Shown here: positions 6,784-13,342 of the stretch, one piece after another | Layout: the number at the start of each line of letters is the position of its first letter | Position numbering within the stretch: position 1 is the first letter of the stretch | Origin: Candidatus Tayloriibacteriota bacterium | Lineage (GTDB): Bacteria > Patescibacteriota > Minisyncoccia > Phycocordibacterales > PALSA-1337 | Assembly: GCA_026395105.1 (NCBI GenBank) | Contig: JAPLZH010000023.1 | Coordinates: 1 to 14,950 of the forward strand | DNA: 14,950 nucleotides | Direction of reading: 5' to 3' | Notes under the pieces: model-generated | Database searches by the model: none | What the model saw: the letters and a program-made list of their open reading frames with translations, nothing else | Told to the model about the DNA's origin: nothing | Position numbers and translations under genes: made by a program

Positions 6784-7710
6784 CTATTTTCCGGAGATGA
6801 TACAGACGACCGGTCCGTCCCATGCGCGACCCTTACTCTTTGCTCTTAATAAACCGGCAAATGAAAGTGCACCATTCGGGGTGGTTTCTATACCAGCCTC
6901 GGCGCTTAAGGTTTTAATAGCCTCATCTATTTCTTTATCTAGAACTATCCAGCCACCTCCCTCACTATCTTTTACCGCTTTTTGCACTTTTTCTTTTCTA
7001 TAGGCGATTTTATCGCTTATGGCCGTCGCTTTTGAATCTGGTATATTTTGTGGTTCTGCTTCTTCTGAATCATCATCCATTCTTTCTCTGTCAAATATTC
7101 CAGCAATAGGATGACATGAAGTAGTCTGAACTATATGAATTTCGGTCTTCATTTTTAAGCGTAAAAATTCTTCATGAAGTGCTTCAGCTGTAGTTCCGGA
7201 TGATGTAGCTATAAAAACTGCTTTAAGATCAGAAATTTCTGATAATTCATTTGCTAAAGATTTATAACCCTCGAGGGCTTTGTCATTCGTAGACTGGCGA
7301 AGGGAAAAGGCTCCTCTCTTCGTCATTTGCAAAAGGGATTGGAGTGGGCGCTGAACTTTCTCTAATAATATCTGTGGGTCGGTCTTCGCTACTTCTTCGA
7401 GCGCTTTGAATTTTTCCTCGCTAATTTTATTCCCCACAAAGATAGAAAGGTAAATGGACTCTTCTGGACCCCTTTCTTTATTTAGATGTGCCACATGCAT
7501 AGCGGCTGCCAGTCCTGCATTTCCAGATGAGGATATGACGAAGGATCTAATTCCGTCATTTAGTCCGGAATCGATTAAAAAGGGAATTGAGCGTCCTTTA
7601 TGTGATTTATACGGATGTAGGTCTTCTCGCTTAAAATAGAGGCTGGATAAGCCTAATTTGACGGCTAAGTCAGGTTTCGCTTCTAGTGGTGTTAAGGGTT
7701 GTTCATTCAT
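6784..7710 (-). CDS. PLP-dependent fold-type II enzyme, threonine-synthase-like
   Basis: 308 residues of the tryptophan-synthase-beta / threonine-synthase superfamily. Visible features are 'LYFKREDLHPYKSHKGRS' (24-41), where Lys38 in S-H-K-G-R occupies the Schiff-base position (usual S-x-K-D/x-R). 'SSSGNAGLAAA' (60-70) is the asparagine loop that contacts the substrate carboxylate and PLP ring. 'ATSSGTTAEAL' (about 168-178) resembles the glycine/serine phosphate-binding loop. 'HPIAGIFD' follows. It is shorter than true threonine synthases (about 350-500 residues), so the substrate is uncertain; ammonia-lyase, cysteine-synthase-like or racemase activities are alternatives. The ATG at 7710 lies eight bases from a TATACT -10. 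It is divergent from the LysW-like gene and convergent with the MurD-like gene. Confidence 0.85.
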   Translation of the reverse strand: MNEQPLTPLEAKPDLAVKLGLSSLYFKREDLHPYKSHKGRSIPFLIDSGLNDGIRSFVISSSGNAGLAAAMHVAHLNKERGPEESIYLSIFVGNKISEEKFKALEEVAKTDPQILLEKVQRPLQSLLQMTKRGAFSLRQSTNDKALEGYKSLANELSEISDLKAVFIATSSGTTAEALHEEFLRLKMKTEIHIVQTTSCHPIAGIFDRERMDDDSEEAEPQNIPDSKATAISDKIAYRKEKVQKAVKDSEGGGWIVLDKEIDEAIKTLSAEAGIETTPNGALSFAGLLRAKSKGRAWDGPVVCIISGK

Positions 7711-7718
7711 ATGTTTAT

Positions 7719-7724
7719 AGTATA
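7719..7724 (-). promoter_or_regulatory. -10 of the PLP-enzyme gene
   Basis: TATACT (5/6 consensus, minus strand) lies eight bases before the ATG, predicting a leaderless or near-leaderless mRNA. The 53-base space to the divergent LysW-like ATG at 7764 must hold both promoters. Confidence 0.5.
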
Positions 7725-7763
7725 CTTTTTTATATCAAATGAACAGCTAAATTAAATTATCTT

Positions 7764-7943
7764 ATGGAACAAAAAACATTAGTTTGTGTATGCCCAGAGT
7801 GCAAAAATATGGTTGACCTTTCCAGATATCCGAATTTAAAGGTGGGAGATGTCATCGAATGTCAGACTTGTGGCGTGACTTTAGAGGTTAAAAATATCGG
7901 TGGCGGTCAGGTGGAAGTAGATATCGTGGATGAAGGGAAGTAA
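7764..7943 (+). CDS. LysW-like small zinc-ribbon protein
   Basis: A 59-residue acidic protein. An N-terminal zinc ribbon has Cys pairs C-x-x-C at residues 10-13 (preceded by Cys8) and C-x-x-C at 33-36 (C-Q-T-C-G). The segments 'DLSRYPNLKVGDVIEC' and 'GVTLEVKNI' match the LysW/alpha-aminoadipate-carrier type of zinc ribbon ('...VGDIIEC..CGAELEV'). The C-terminus is acidic, 'VEVDIVDEGK'. Canonical LysW ends in E-D-W-G-E, whose terminal Glu is amino-acylated by LysX; this copy ends in Lys and has no such Glu, so a carrier role would need a different chemistry or end processing. It sits alone between convergent and divergent genes, 53 bases from the PLP-enzyme start. A weak TAAATT -10 is five bases before the ATG. 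Confidence 0.8.
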   Translation: MEQKTLVCVCPECKNMVDLSRYPNLKVGDVIECQTCGVTLEVKNIGGGQVEVDIVDEGK

Positions 7944-7994
7944 GATTTGCAAAAATCTCTTTGCTAAAAAACTTTTCTCCTGTTTCTCCTATTT

Positions 7995-9470
7995 TTAATT
8001 TTCCAGTTTTTTTACTGCATCTTCTATCATTCCTCGGAAACCGTGAGAGCCTAAGAATACTAAACAGTCGCCTTCATTTACTAATGAGACGGCTGTTTCG
8101 ATTATTTTTTCATCGTCGTCTATATAGCGTACATCTTTATGAGTCTTTGAAATATATTTTGTTAATTCGTCTCCCTCGAGCGGTCTATTTTTCTCATTCG
8201 GATCTATTTTTACTTTTGTAAAATGCGGAATTAAAATTATGTCAGCATCTTTAAAGGCATTGTCGTACATTGATATGGATTCTCTCTGGCGACCACCGAT
8301 ATTTGGTTCGAAAATGGCTATGATTTTTTTATCATAAACTTCGCGAATGCTTTCGATAGATGAGCTGGCTTTTTCAGGTGTTGGCGCATGACAGTCGAAA
8401 ACGGTTACTTTTTTACCCGCTCTCGCAGAATTTTCATCACCATCAAGTCTCTTCTCCAGACGTCTTCTAATTCCTTTAAATTTTAGAATTGATGATATGG
8501 CTGATTCTGGAATGATTCCGATTTCTATGGCCATGGCAAAACAAGCAGTCACATTTTCCACATTAAAGCGCCCGAGCATCGGCGTTTTTATTTCATAATC
8601 CTTTCCGGCATGGGTGATAGTGAAAGTGAGTCCATTTCGTGATGGCTTAATATTTGAATATGTATAGTCGGCATCTAGCTTTCCATAAGTCACAGTTTTC
8701 TTTGTTTCTAAAACTTTCTTTTCCTCGACGACTTTTTTTGCCCCTTCATTATCTTTGCAGTAAAGAATCATTCCGCCTTTCGCTTTTTCCGGAATTTCAG
8801 AGACTAATTTTTCAAAAGCGGCAAAGTATTCTTTTTCGGTAGGGTAAAGGTCGGCGTGGTCCCAGGAGACGGAAGTGAGTAATAAATGTGTCGGTGCGTA
8901 ATATGCGAATTTCGGCTTTTTATCCCAGATAGCTGTCTGATATTCATCACCTTCGACGACACTCCATTCAGAATCAGTTAATTCGCCTGTCGGATGTGAG
9001 AGTGAAAGTCCTCCAGAAAAATAGCTGGGAGTGAGTCCTGCATTAATCATTATGTATGAAAGTAGGGAGGAGATGCTGGTTTTTCCCCAGGTTCCGGTTA
9101 CGACTATGGATTTGTTTTTTATGAAAAATTTATTTAAAACTGTGGCCCATGCATAAACAGGGATATTATTTTCTTTTGCAAAAAGGAATTCTGGATTAGT
9201 AAGGCTAGTACCTATCCCGCCCGTCATTATGAAGTCCGGCTTTTCTCCGGCCTGTACTAATTCGGCAAGCTTTTCTGGATGCCAGCCTGCATAGTAGGGC
9301 ACTCCTGCATCACTAAGATATGTAGAAACTGGAGGATAAAAACCCTTATCACTTCCGGTCACTTTTATACCCTTTTTATGAAAAGCGATAGCGAGCGCGC
9401 TAGTAGCCACACCGCATATGCCGACTACATGTATTCTCTTAATATCACTGATTTTTGCATTTTCATTCAT
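7995..9470 (-). CDS. Mur ligase of the MurC/Mpl type
   Basis: 491 residues from the ATG at 9470, with all three Mur domains. The N-terminal Rossmann region has 'IHVVGICGVATSALA' (13-27). The ATP loop is 'VTGTWGKTS' (124-132), where Trp replaces the usual His/Asn/Lys. 'EGDEYQTAIWDKKPKF' (173-188) and 'WDHADLYPTEKEYFAAF' (203-219) resemble Mpl (tripeptide recycling ligase) more than MurC. 'LGRFNVENV' (299-307) closes the central domain. The C-terminal domain has 'FKGIRRRLEKR' (331-341), 'FDCHAPTPEKA' (358-368, usually D-D-Y-A-H-H-P-T) and 'IFEPNIGGRQR' (386-396). It probably adds L-Ala or a peptide to UDP-MurNAc in the cytoplasm; MurC versus Mpl cannot be settled by eye. An upstream in-frame TTG at 9509 lies in the small-RNA terminator and is rejected. 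TATACT lies seven bases before the chosen ATG. Confidence 0.9.
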   Translation of the reverse strand: MNENAKISDIKRIHVVGICGVATSALAIAFHKKGIKVTGSDKGFYPPVSTYLSDAGVPYYAGWHPEKLAELVQAGEKPDFIMTGGIGTSLTNPEFLFAKENNIPVYAWATVLNKFFIKNKSIVVTGTWGKTSISSLLSYIMINAGLTPSYFSGGLSLSHPTGELTDSEWSVVEGDEYQTAIWDKKPKFAYYAPTHLLLTSVSWDHADLYPTEKEYFAAFEKLVSEIPEKAKGGMILYCKDNEGAKKVVEEKKVLETKKTVTYGKLDADYTYSNIKPSRNGLTFTITHAGKDYEIKTPMLGRFNVENVTACFAMAIEIGIIPESAISSILKFKGIRRRLEKRLDGDENSARAGKKVTVFDCHAPTPEKASSSIESIREVYDKKIIAIFEPNIGGRQRESISMYDNAFKDADIILIPHFTKVKIDPNEKNRPLEGDELTKYISKTHKDVRYIDDDEKIIETAVSLVNEGDCLVFLGSHGFRGMIEDAVKKLEN

Positions 9471-9477
9471 GACTTTT

Positions 9478-9506
9478 AGTATATCTGTAAAGCGTCTTAC
9501 ATACAA
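9478..9506 (-). promoter_or_regulatory. Promoter of the Mur ligase gene
   Basis: On the minus strand TTGTAT (9506-9501) and TATACT (9483-9478) are 17 bases apart, and the ATG follows seven bases after the -10. It lies immediately downstream of the U-tract of the small RNA at 9508-9590. The ligase therefore has its own, probably leaderless, transcript. Confidence 0.6.
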
Positions 9507-9507
9507 C

Positions 9508-9528
9508 AAAAAACACCACGAAGTGGCG
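9508..9528 (-). terminator. Intrinsic terminator of small RNA A
   Basis: On the minus strand CGCCAC pairs with GTGGTG around a TTC loop (six pairs including one G-U) and is followed directly by six T. It lies upstream of the Mur ligase promoter and start codon. Confidence 0.75.
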
Positions 9529-9590
9529 CCCTTTGTTAGTGCCTGGTTAACAACCTATAGTTGTAAGAGGGCGAACCCTCCAAGCACCGT
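9508..9590 (-). ncRNA. Candidate small RNA A: three-way-junction fold plus terminator
   Basis: Read on the minus strand. A nine-pair closing helix GGTGCTTGG (9588-9580) / CCAGGCACT (9546-9538) uses G-U pairs that exist only on this strand. It encloses a UUCG-tetraloop hairpin (9579-9568, AGGG-UUCG-CCCU) and a second hairpin (9564-9550, ACAAC-loop-GTTGT). After a nine-base linker comes an intrinsic terminator. The predicted start is about 9590, giving roughly 83 bases. It matches no RNA family I can recognise (not tRNA, 5S, SRP, 6S, tmRNA or RNase P). An attenuator leader of the downstream Mur ligase is the alternative, because hairpin 1's CGCCCU could also pair with AGGGCG just before the terminator. 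Confidence 0.65.
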
Positions 9591-9595
9591 ACAGT

Positions 9596-9623
9596 AGTTT
9601 ATCAGATTTTTGCCTTAAATCAA
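9596..9623 (-). promoter_or_regulatory. Promoter of small RNA A
   Basis: On the minus strand TTGATT (9623-9618), a 16-base spacer and TAAACT (9601-9596), preceded by TGA, form an extended -10 promoter. It is placed so that transcription starts at about 9590, two bases before the closing helix. Confidence 0.55.
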
Positions 9624-9648
9624 TATCGCTAAATTATGAAAAATAGGA

Positions 9649-9654
9649 CATAAT
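9649..9654 (+). promoter_or_regulatory. -10 of the Pif1-like helicase gene
   Basis: CATAAT (5/6) lies six bases before the ATG at 9661, with no Shine-Dalgarno sequence between them. This again predicts a leaderless mRNA. Confidence 0.5.
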
Positions 9655-9660
9655 CTAAAT

Positions 9661-11433
9661 ATGACACAGAAAGAAGCGCTAGACATTCTAAAACTCGGGC
9701 ACAATGCTTTCATAACCGGTCCGGCTGGTTCTGGTAAGACGCATCTTCTAAATACATATATAGATTATCTTCGAGAATTTGATGTGGATATCGGTATCAC
9801 AGCGTCTACAGGGATCGCTGCTACGCATATGGGCGGAGTGACTATACATTCATGGTCTGGACTCGGTATTAAAAGCACACTCACTGACTATGATTTAGAG
9901 GCGATGGAAGAGAAGAAATATCTCTGGAAGCGCATGGAGAATGTGAAGGTCCTTATCATAGACGAAGTCTCCATGCTCCATCATTTCCGTTTAGACCTCA
10001 TAGAGCGCATTATACGCAGTTTTAAGCGTAATTCTTTGCCTTTCGGAGGTATTCAGGTTATCCTTTGCGGTGACTTTTTTCAGCTTCCGCCAGTCTCACG
10101 TCAGGGCGAAGAAAAACCGCTTTTCGTTTATCATTCAGAGGCTTGGCAAAATGCTGGCTTTAAAATCTGTTATCTAGAAGAGCAGTTCCGTCAAAAAGAT
10201 GATGCATGTTTAAGTGTTTTAAATGATATTCGCGGGAATAGAGTCGGAGAGGAGACTTTAAAACATTTGCACTCTAGACATTTTCCGAATGGCGGAATGC
10301 AAAAGGGGGTGATCGAAGCAACGCGCCTCTACACTCATAATGTAGATGTGGATAGTATTAATGAAAGGGAATTAAATAAGCTTTCGGCTGAGACTAGGAA
10401 ATACGCTATGACGAATAGGGGGAATGATGTACTCGTAGATATTTTGAAAAAAAGCTGCCTCGCCCCGGCAGAGCTTCGCCTAAAAGTCGGGGCGAGGGTC
10501 ATGTTTGTAAAAAATAATTTTGATAAAGGATATGTGAACGGCACACTCGGCCGAGTGAAAAGTTTTAGCGATGCTGGTAATCCGGTGGTAGAGACAAATA
10601 CTGGGCTGACGCTAGAGGTAGAGCAGAGTACTTGGGTTATAGAAGAAGAAGGCAAAATTAAGGCGGAGATTTCTCAGTATCCTTTGCGCTTAGCCTGGGC
10701 TATTACTGTGCATAAAAGTCAGGGAATGAGCTTAGACGCTGTCGAAGTAGACCTTTCTAAATCTTTCGAAAAGGGAATGGGTTATGTGGCACTTTCCCGA
10801 GTCCGCACACTCGCTGGACTTACGCTACTCGGCTGGAATGAAAATGCATTAAAGGTTAATGAGGAGGTGCTGGAAATGGATGAAGAACTTAGGGTAATTT
10901 CAGAAAATCATAAAGAGGAACTCCATGCGCAAACTGATTCTGAATTAGAGAGGGGACAGATGGAATTTTTGAAAAAAGTGGCGTCGCCGGAGACATTAAA
11001 GGAAGTTTTTGGAGGTGGAAAGGAGGGGCGAGCATCTCGTTTAGCTAAAAGATCAGCTGGAGTGAAGAAAAGGTTCAGTCGCTTGAAAAAGAAAATTAAA
11101 GAAGGAATTCCGGTGAAGGTTTCGACTATAGAGCAGACTAAAGAACTTTTGCTACAGAAAATGCCGCTCGGTGCTATAGCGAAAGAGCGGGGCATGACTG
11201 AAGAAACTATTATTAGTCACATAGAAAAGATTCTCGAAGAAGATCCGAAGGTGGACATAGAATTTCTGAGGAAGGAGGTTCCGAGGAATAAAATTATAGA
11301 TATTTCGAAGGCTTTTGAAAAGATGGCAAAGACGAATGAAGGAATGCATTTAGCGCCGATTAAAAATATAGTGGGGGCGAATGTTTCTTATAGGGATATA
11401 CGGTTGGCGAGGCTTTTTATGAAATATCCTTAA
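9661..11433 (+). CDS. Pif1/RecD2-type SF1 helicase with C-terminal helix-turn-helix region
   Basis: 590 residues. ATP-dependent DNA helicase of superfamily 1, Pif1-like. Motif I (Walker A) is 'GPAGSGKT' (20-27), motif Ia 'ASTGIAATHMGGVTIHSW' (48-65), motif II (Walker B) 'LIIDEVSML' (98-106), motif III 'GDFFQLPPV' (137-145), motif V 'TVHKSQGMSLD' (349-359) and motif VI 'GYVALSRVRTLAGL' (374-387). All are intact. The C-terminal third (about 400-590) is Lys/Glu-rich and contains a predicted HTH-like segment 'EQTKELLLQKMPLGAIAKER' (491-510) followed by 'GMTEETIISHIEKI', of the kind found at the ends of some bacterial RecQ/Pif1 helicases. The likely role is unwinding of G-quadruplexes or stalled-fork structures. 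It is a monocistronic plus-strand gene converging on the ATE-like gene. Confidence 0.93.
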   Translation: MTQKEALDILKLGHNAFITGPAGSGKTHLLNTYIDYLREFDVDIGITASTGIAATHMGGVTIHSWSGLGIKSTLTDYDLEAMEEKKYLWKRMENVKVLIIDEVSMLHHFRLDLIERIIRSFKRNSLPFGGIQVILCGDFFQLPPVSRQGEEKPLFVYHSEAWQNAGFKICYLEEQFRQKDDACLSVLNDIRGNRVGEETLKHLHSRHFPNGGMQKGVIEATRLYTHNVDVDSINERELNKLSAETRKYAMTNRGNDVLVDILKKSCLAPAELRLKVGARVMFVKNNFDKGYVNGTLGRVKSFSDAGNPVVETNTGLTLEVEQSTWVIEEEGKIKAEISQYPLRLAWAITVHKSQGMSLDAVEVDLSKSFEKGMGYVALSRVRTLAGLTLLGWNENALKVNEEVLEMDEELRVISENHKEELHAQTDSELERGQMEFLKKVASPETLKEVFGGGKEGRASRLAKRSAGVKKRFSRLKKKIKEGIPVKVSTIEQTKELLLQKMPLGAIAKERGMTEETIISHIEKILEEDPKVDIEFLRKEVPRNKIIDISKAFEKMAKTNEGMHLAPIKNIVGANVSYRDIRLARLFMKYP

Positions 11434-11459
11434 TTTGGGTTGGGGGGGATTTTTGTATA

Positions 11460-12125
11460 TTAAATTTCTAGAATTTTCTTTGCCTCCTTTAAATCCGTTT
11501 GCCATCTTTCGCCGTCAAACCATTCCATCCCTTCGAACTGAAGCTTATAAGTATCAGTAGGGCGCTGAAGGGAACCTAGGTAGACGAATTCTAGGCCGTT
11601 CTCCTTTGCCCACTCTATAGCCTTACTCATCATGCCTAGGCCCATGCTTTTCGGCACGCTCGGATTCTCTAAATTATAAAATGGATATGAATAGTGCAGA
11701 ATTTTCCCGCTTTTATAGCAAATAGCAAAGCCGGTGTCATCGACTATATTACTATCATTAAAAACGAGAAGCGCATTAAAATTACTTTTCTCGCTATCCG
11801 TCAAAATCTCTTTTATTTTCTGTGCGCTCATAATTCCGCGACCGAATTTCGTTTCGTAAAAATCTTTAGCCAGTTTTCCGATCTGCCAATGATATTCTTT
11901 ATGAGGCAAATTTATTTTCGATAAACTGATATGTTCCACCTTCTTTAAAATCCTTTTATTTTCACTAGTTAAAGCAAATTTAGAAAGGCGAATGCGCACG
12001 CTTCTCGTCTTTGTAAAAATACCTTTGCCGAGGCGGGTAGCTAAATAGCCGGCGTCATAAAGAGATTCTATTTTCTCCGCGCCGGAATCTGCCTCTCTCA
12101 TAGTGTCCCAAGAAAGATAATTCAT
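11460..12125 (-). CDS. Arginyl/leucyl-tRNA-protein transferase (ATE)-like acyltransferase
   Basis: 221 residues with a GNAT-like fold. Similarity to bacterial ATE/Bpt is seen in 'YDAGYLATRLGKGIFTKTRS' (23-42) with the following 'VRIRLSKFALTSENKRILKK', the C-terminal 'LGMMSKAIEWAKENGLEFVYLGS' (163-185), and 'YKLQFEGMEWFDGERW' (193-208), which resembles the family's M-x-Y-K-x-x-F-x-P-x-E...G-x-W ending. The N-terminal Cys-rich motif of true arginyltransferases is absent. The start lies four bases after the mraY stop with no promoter between them, so it is co-transcribed with mraY. It could tag proteins with an amino acid or, given the mraY linkage, act like a Fem-type aminoacyl-tRNA-dependent transferase on wall precursors; both ideas are inference. 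Confidence 0.65.
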   Translation of the reverse strand: MNYLSWDTMREADSGAEKIESLYDAGYLATRLGKGIFTKTRSVRIRLSKFALTSENKRILKKVEHISLSKINLPHKEYHWQIGKLAKDFYETKFGRGIMSAQKIKEILTDSEKSNFNALLVFNDSNIVDDTGFAICYKSGKILHYSYPFYNLENPSVPKSMGLGMMSKAIEWAKENGLEFVYLGSLQRPTDTYKLQFEGMEWFDGERWQTDLKEAKKILEI

Positions 12126-12129
12126 ATAA

Positions 12130-13260
12130 TTAATGCAAAGCTAACCAGACGCCGAGGATGACGAATACTAAATGAACGATCCAGAAGCGCATAATAGTTT
12201 TCTCTTCGCTCCAGCCTTTTAATTCGAAATGATGATGAATTGGCGCCATCTTAAAAACTCTTCGGCCGAGTATGACGCGTCCTGCGAGCTGAATAAGGAC
12301 TGTGCAGGCTTCTACATAGAACATAAAGCCGAGGAGTAGGAGAGGGATGAACTGATTTATGGCTATGGCGTTTATGGCGAGTAATGCTCCGAGCCCGAGC
12401 GACCCCACATCACCCATTTGAAAACGGGCGGGCTTGATATTGAAATACGTATAGGCTATGAGGGAACCGACGATCGTCGCATTTAGAAGTGCTAATTCAC
12501 GAGAGCCTGAGAACCAGCTGAGTGCAGAAAGGGCGGCAAAGGTGGGGATAAGCATTCCTCCAGCTAATCCGTCCATTCCGTCTGCTATATTTACAGCATT
12601 TGCCGTGAAAACGACCAGGAAGATAATGAGGGGGACTATAAGCCAGCTAATATCTACTGCACCGGCAAAAGGGATGTCTATGGACTGCCATCGCTCTCCT
12701 AATTTCCAGAAAATCCACCAGGCCGTCATGCCTCCGGCGGCGAATTGGAGAAGAAGTTTTTCATGTACATGGACACCTGTTCCAGGGTTTGATCCTAGTA
12801 CGGAAACAGCTCTTCGAAAAGCCACCCATGGAATAGTTAGCCAAAGATAGAATCTAACCCATCCGCTTTTATGAACTTTTGCTAAAGTGACAGTCTGGGC
12901 TACTGAACGAAAGCGTCTCTTTGTACCGAAAATATTTAAAAGGTCATCTACTCCTCCGAGCGCGGCTGAAAGTAGCATAACGCCTATAGGTACCCAAGTA
13001 TAAGTTCGGGACCAGTTAAAAAGCACAGTTAAAACGGCCACAGTGACTATGATGAGGAGGCCACCCATAACCGGAACATTTGCCTTATCTTTTCTGGATT
13101 CTATGGAAAGGGTAGGGTCGTATTTAGACTGTCTGATTATCTTATGCTTATAAAGAAAGTTAATTAAAAATGGTGCCCAAGCGAAAGATACAAGGGCCGA
13201 AATTAAGGCAAAGCCTATAGCCGATGTCAGATCCCTTATGGCGTTTAATGGTAAATCCAT
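12130..13260 (-). CDS. mraY: Phospho-N-acetylmuramoyl-pentapeptide-transferase
   Basis: An integral membrane enzyme that transfers phospho-MurNAc-pentapeptide from UDP to undecaprenyl phosphate to make lipid I. 376 residues with about ten hydrophobic segments. Family motifs in order are 'VPVMGG' (62-67, usually T-P-T-M-G-G), the Asp pair D105-D106 in 'GGVDDLLN', 'NAVNIADGMDGLAGG' (221-235), 'MGDVGSLGLGA' (282-292) and the signature 'APIHHHFELKGW' (339-350). Residues 110-170 ('RFRSVAQTV...' to 'HVHEKLL') form a longer loop than usual between the Asp pair and the next conserved block. An extended -10 TGGTACTCT lies seven bases before the ATG. It is the first gene of a two-gene unit with the ATE-like gene. 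Confidence 0.96.
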   Translation of the reverse strand: MDLPLNAIRDLTSAIGFALISALVSFAWAPFLINFLYKHKIIRQSKYDPTLSIESRKDKANVPVMGGLLIIVTVAVLTVLFNWSRTYTWVPIGVMLLSAALGGVDDLLNIFGTKRRFRSVAQTVTLAKVHKSGWVRFYLWLTIPWVAFRRAVSVLGSNPGTGVHVHEKLLLQFAAGGMTAWWIFWKLGERWQSIDIPFAGAVDISWLIVPLIIFLVVFTANAVNIADGMDGLAGGMLIPTFAALSALSWFSGSRELALLNATIVGSLIAYTYFNIKPARFQMGDVGSLGLGALLAINAIAINQFIPLLLLGFMFYVEACTVLIQLAGRVILGRRVFKMAPIHHHFELKGWSEEKTIMRFWIVHLVFVILGVWLALH

Positions 13261-13267
13261 AGGGAAT

Positions 13268-13276
13268 AGAGTACCA
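13268..13276 (-). promoter_or_regulatory. Possible extended -10 of mraY
   Basis: On the minus strand TGGTACTCT (13276-13268) lies seven bases before the ATG at 13260. The hexamer match is only 3/6, but the TG and the spacing follow the pattern of other genes here. No Shine-Dalgarno sequence is seen. Confidence 0.35.
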
Positions 13277-13308
13277 TAAAATCCTTAATAATGTATATAT
13301 TTTTCCAG

Positions 13309-13336
13309 TTGACAAATGCGCTTTTGGGAGTATGAT
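13309..13336 (+). promoter_or_regulatory. Strong sigma70 promoter of small RNA B
   Basis: A perfect -35 TTGACA (13309-13314), a 16-base spacer and -10 TATGAT (13331-13336, 5/6) form the best match to consensus in the window. The predicted start at about 13343 is one to three bases before the closing helix of the RNA. No open reading frame follows on this strand. Confidence 0.8.
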
Positions 13337-13342
13337 ATATGC

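Noticed and set aside
7944..7994. GATTT..AAATC hairpin between the LysW-like gene and the Mur ligase
   Set aside because: Five A-T rich pairs without a proper T-tract on either strand; not supportable as a terminator.
9471..9509. Upstream TTG start for the Mur ligase
   Set aside because: It would begin at the U-tract of the small RNA terminator and contain the promoter; the Rossmann N-terminus starts after the ATG at 9470.
9538..9590. tRNA or 5S rRNA reading of the folded region
   Set aside because: No T-loop TTCRANY, no anticodon arm and no 5S consensus; the two inner hairpins and the terminator do not fit a cloverleaf.
10335..11349. Minus-strand open frames within the helicase gene
   Set aside because: They are antisense shadows of a gene with all SF1 helicase motifs on the plus strand.
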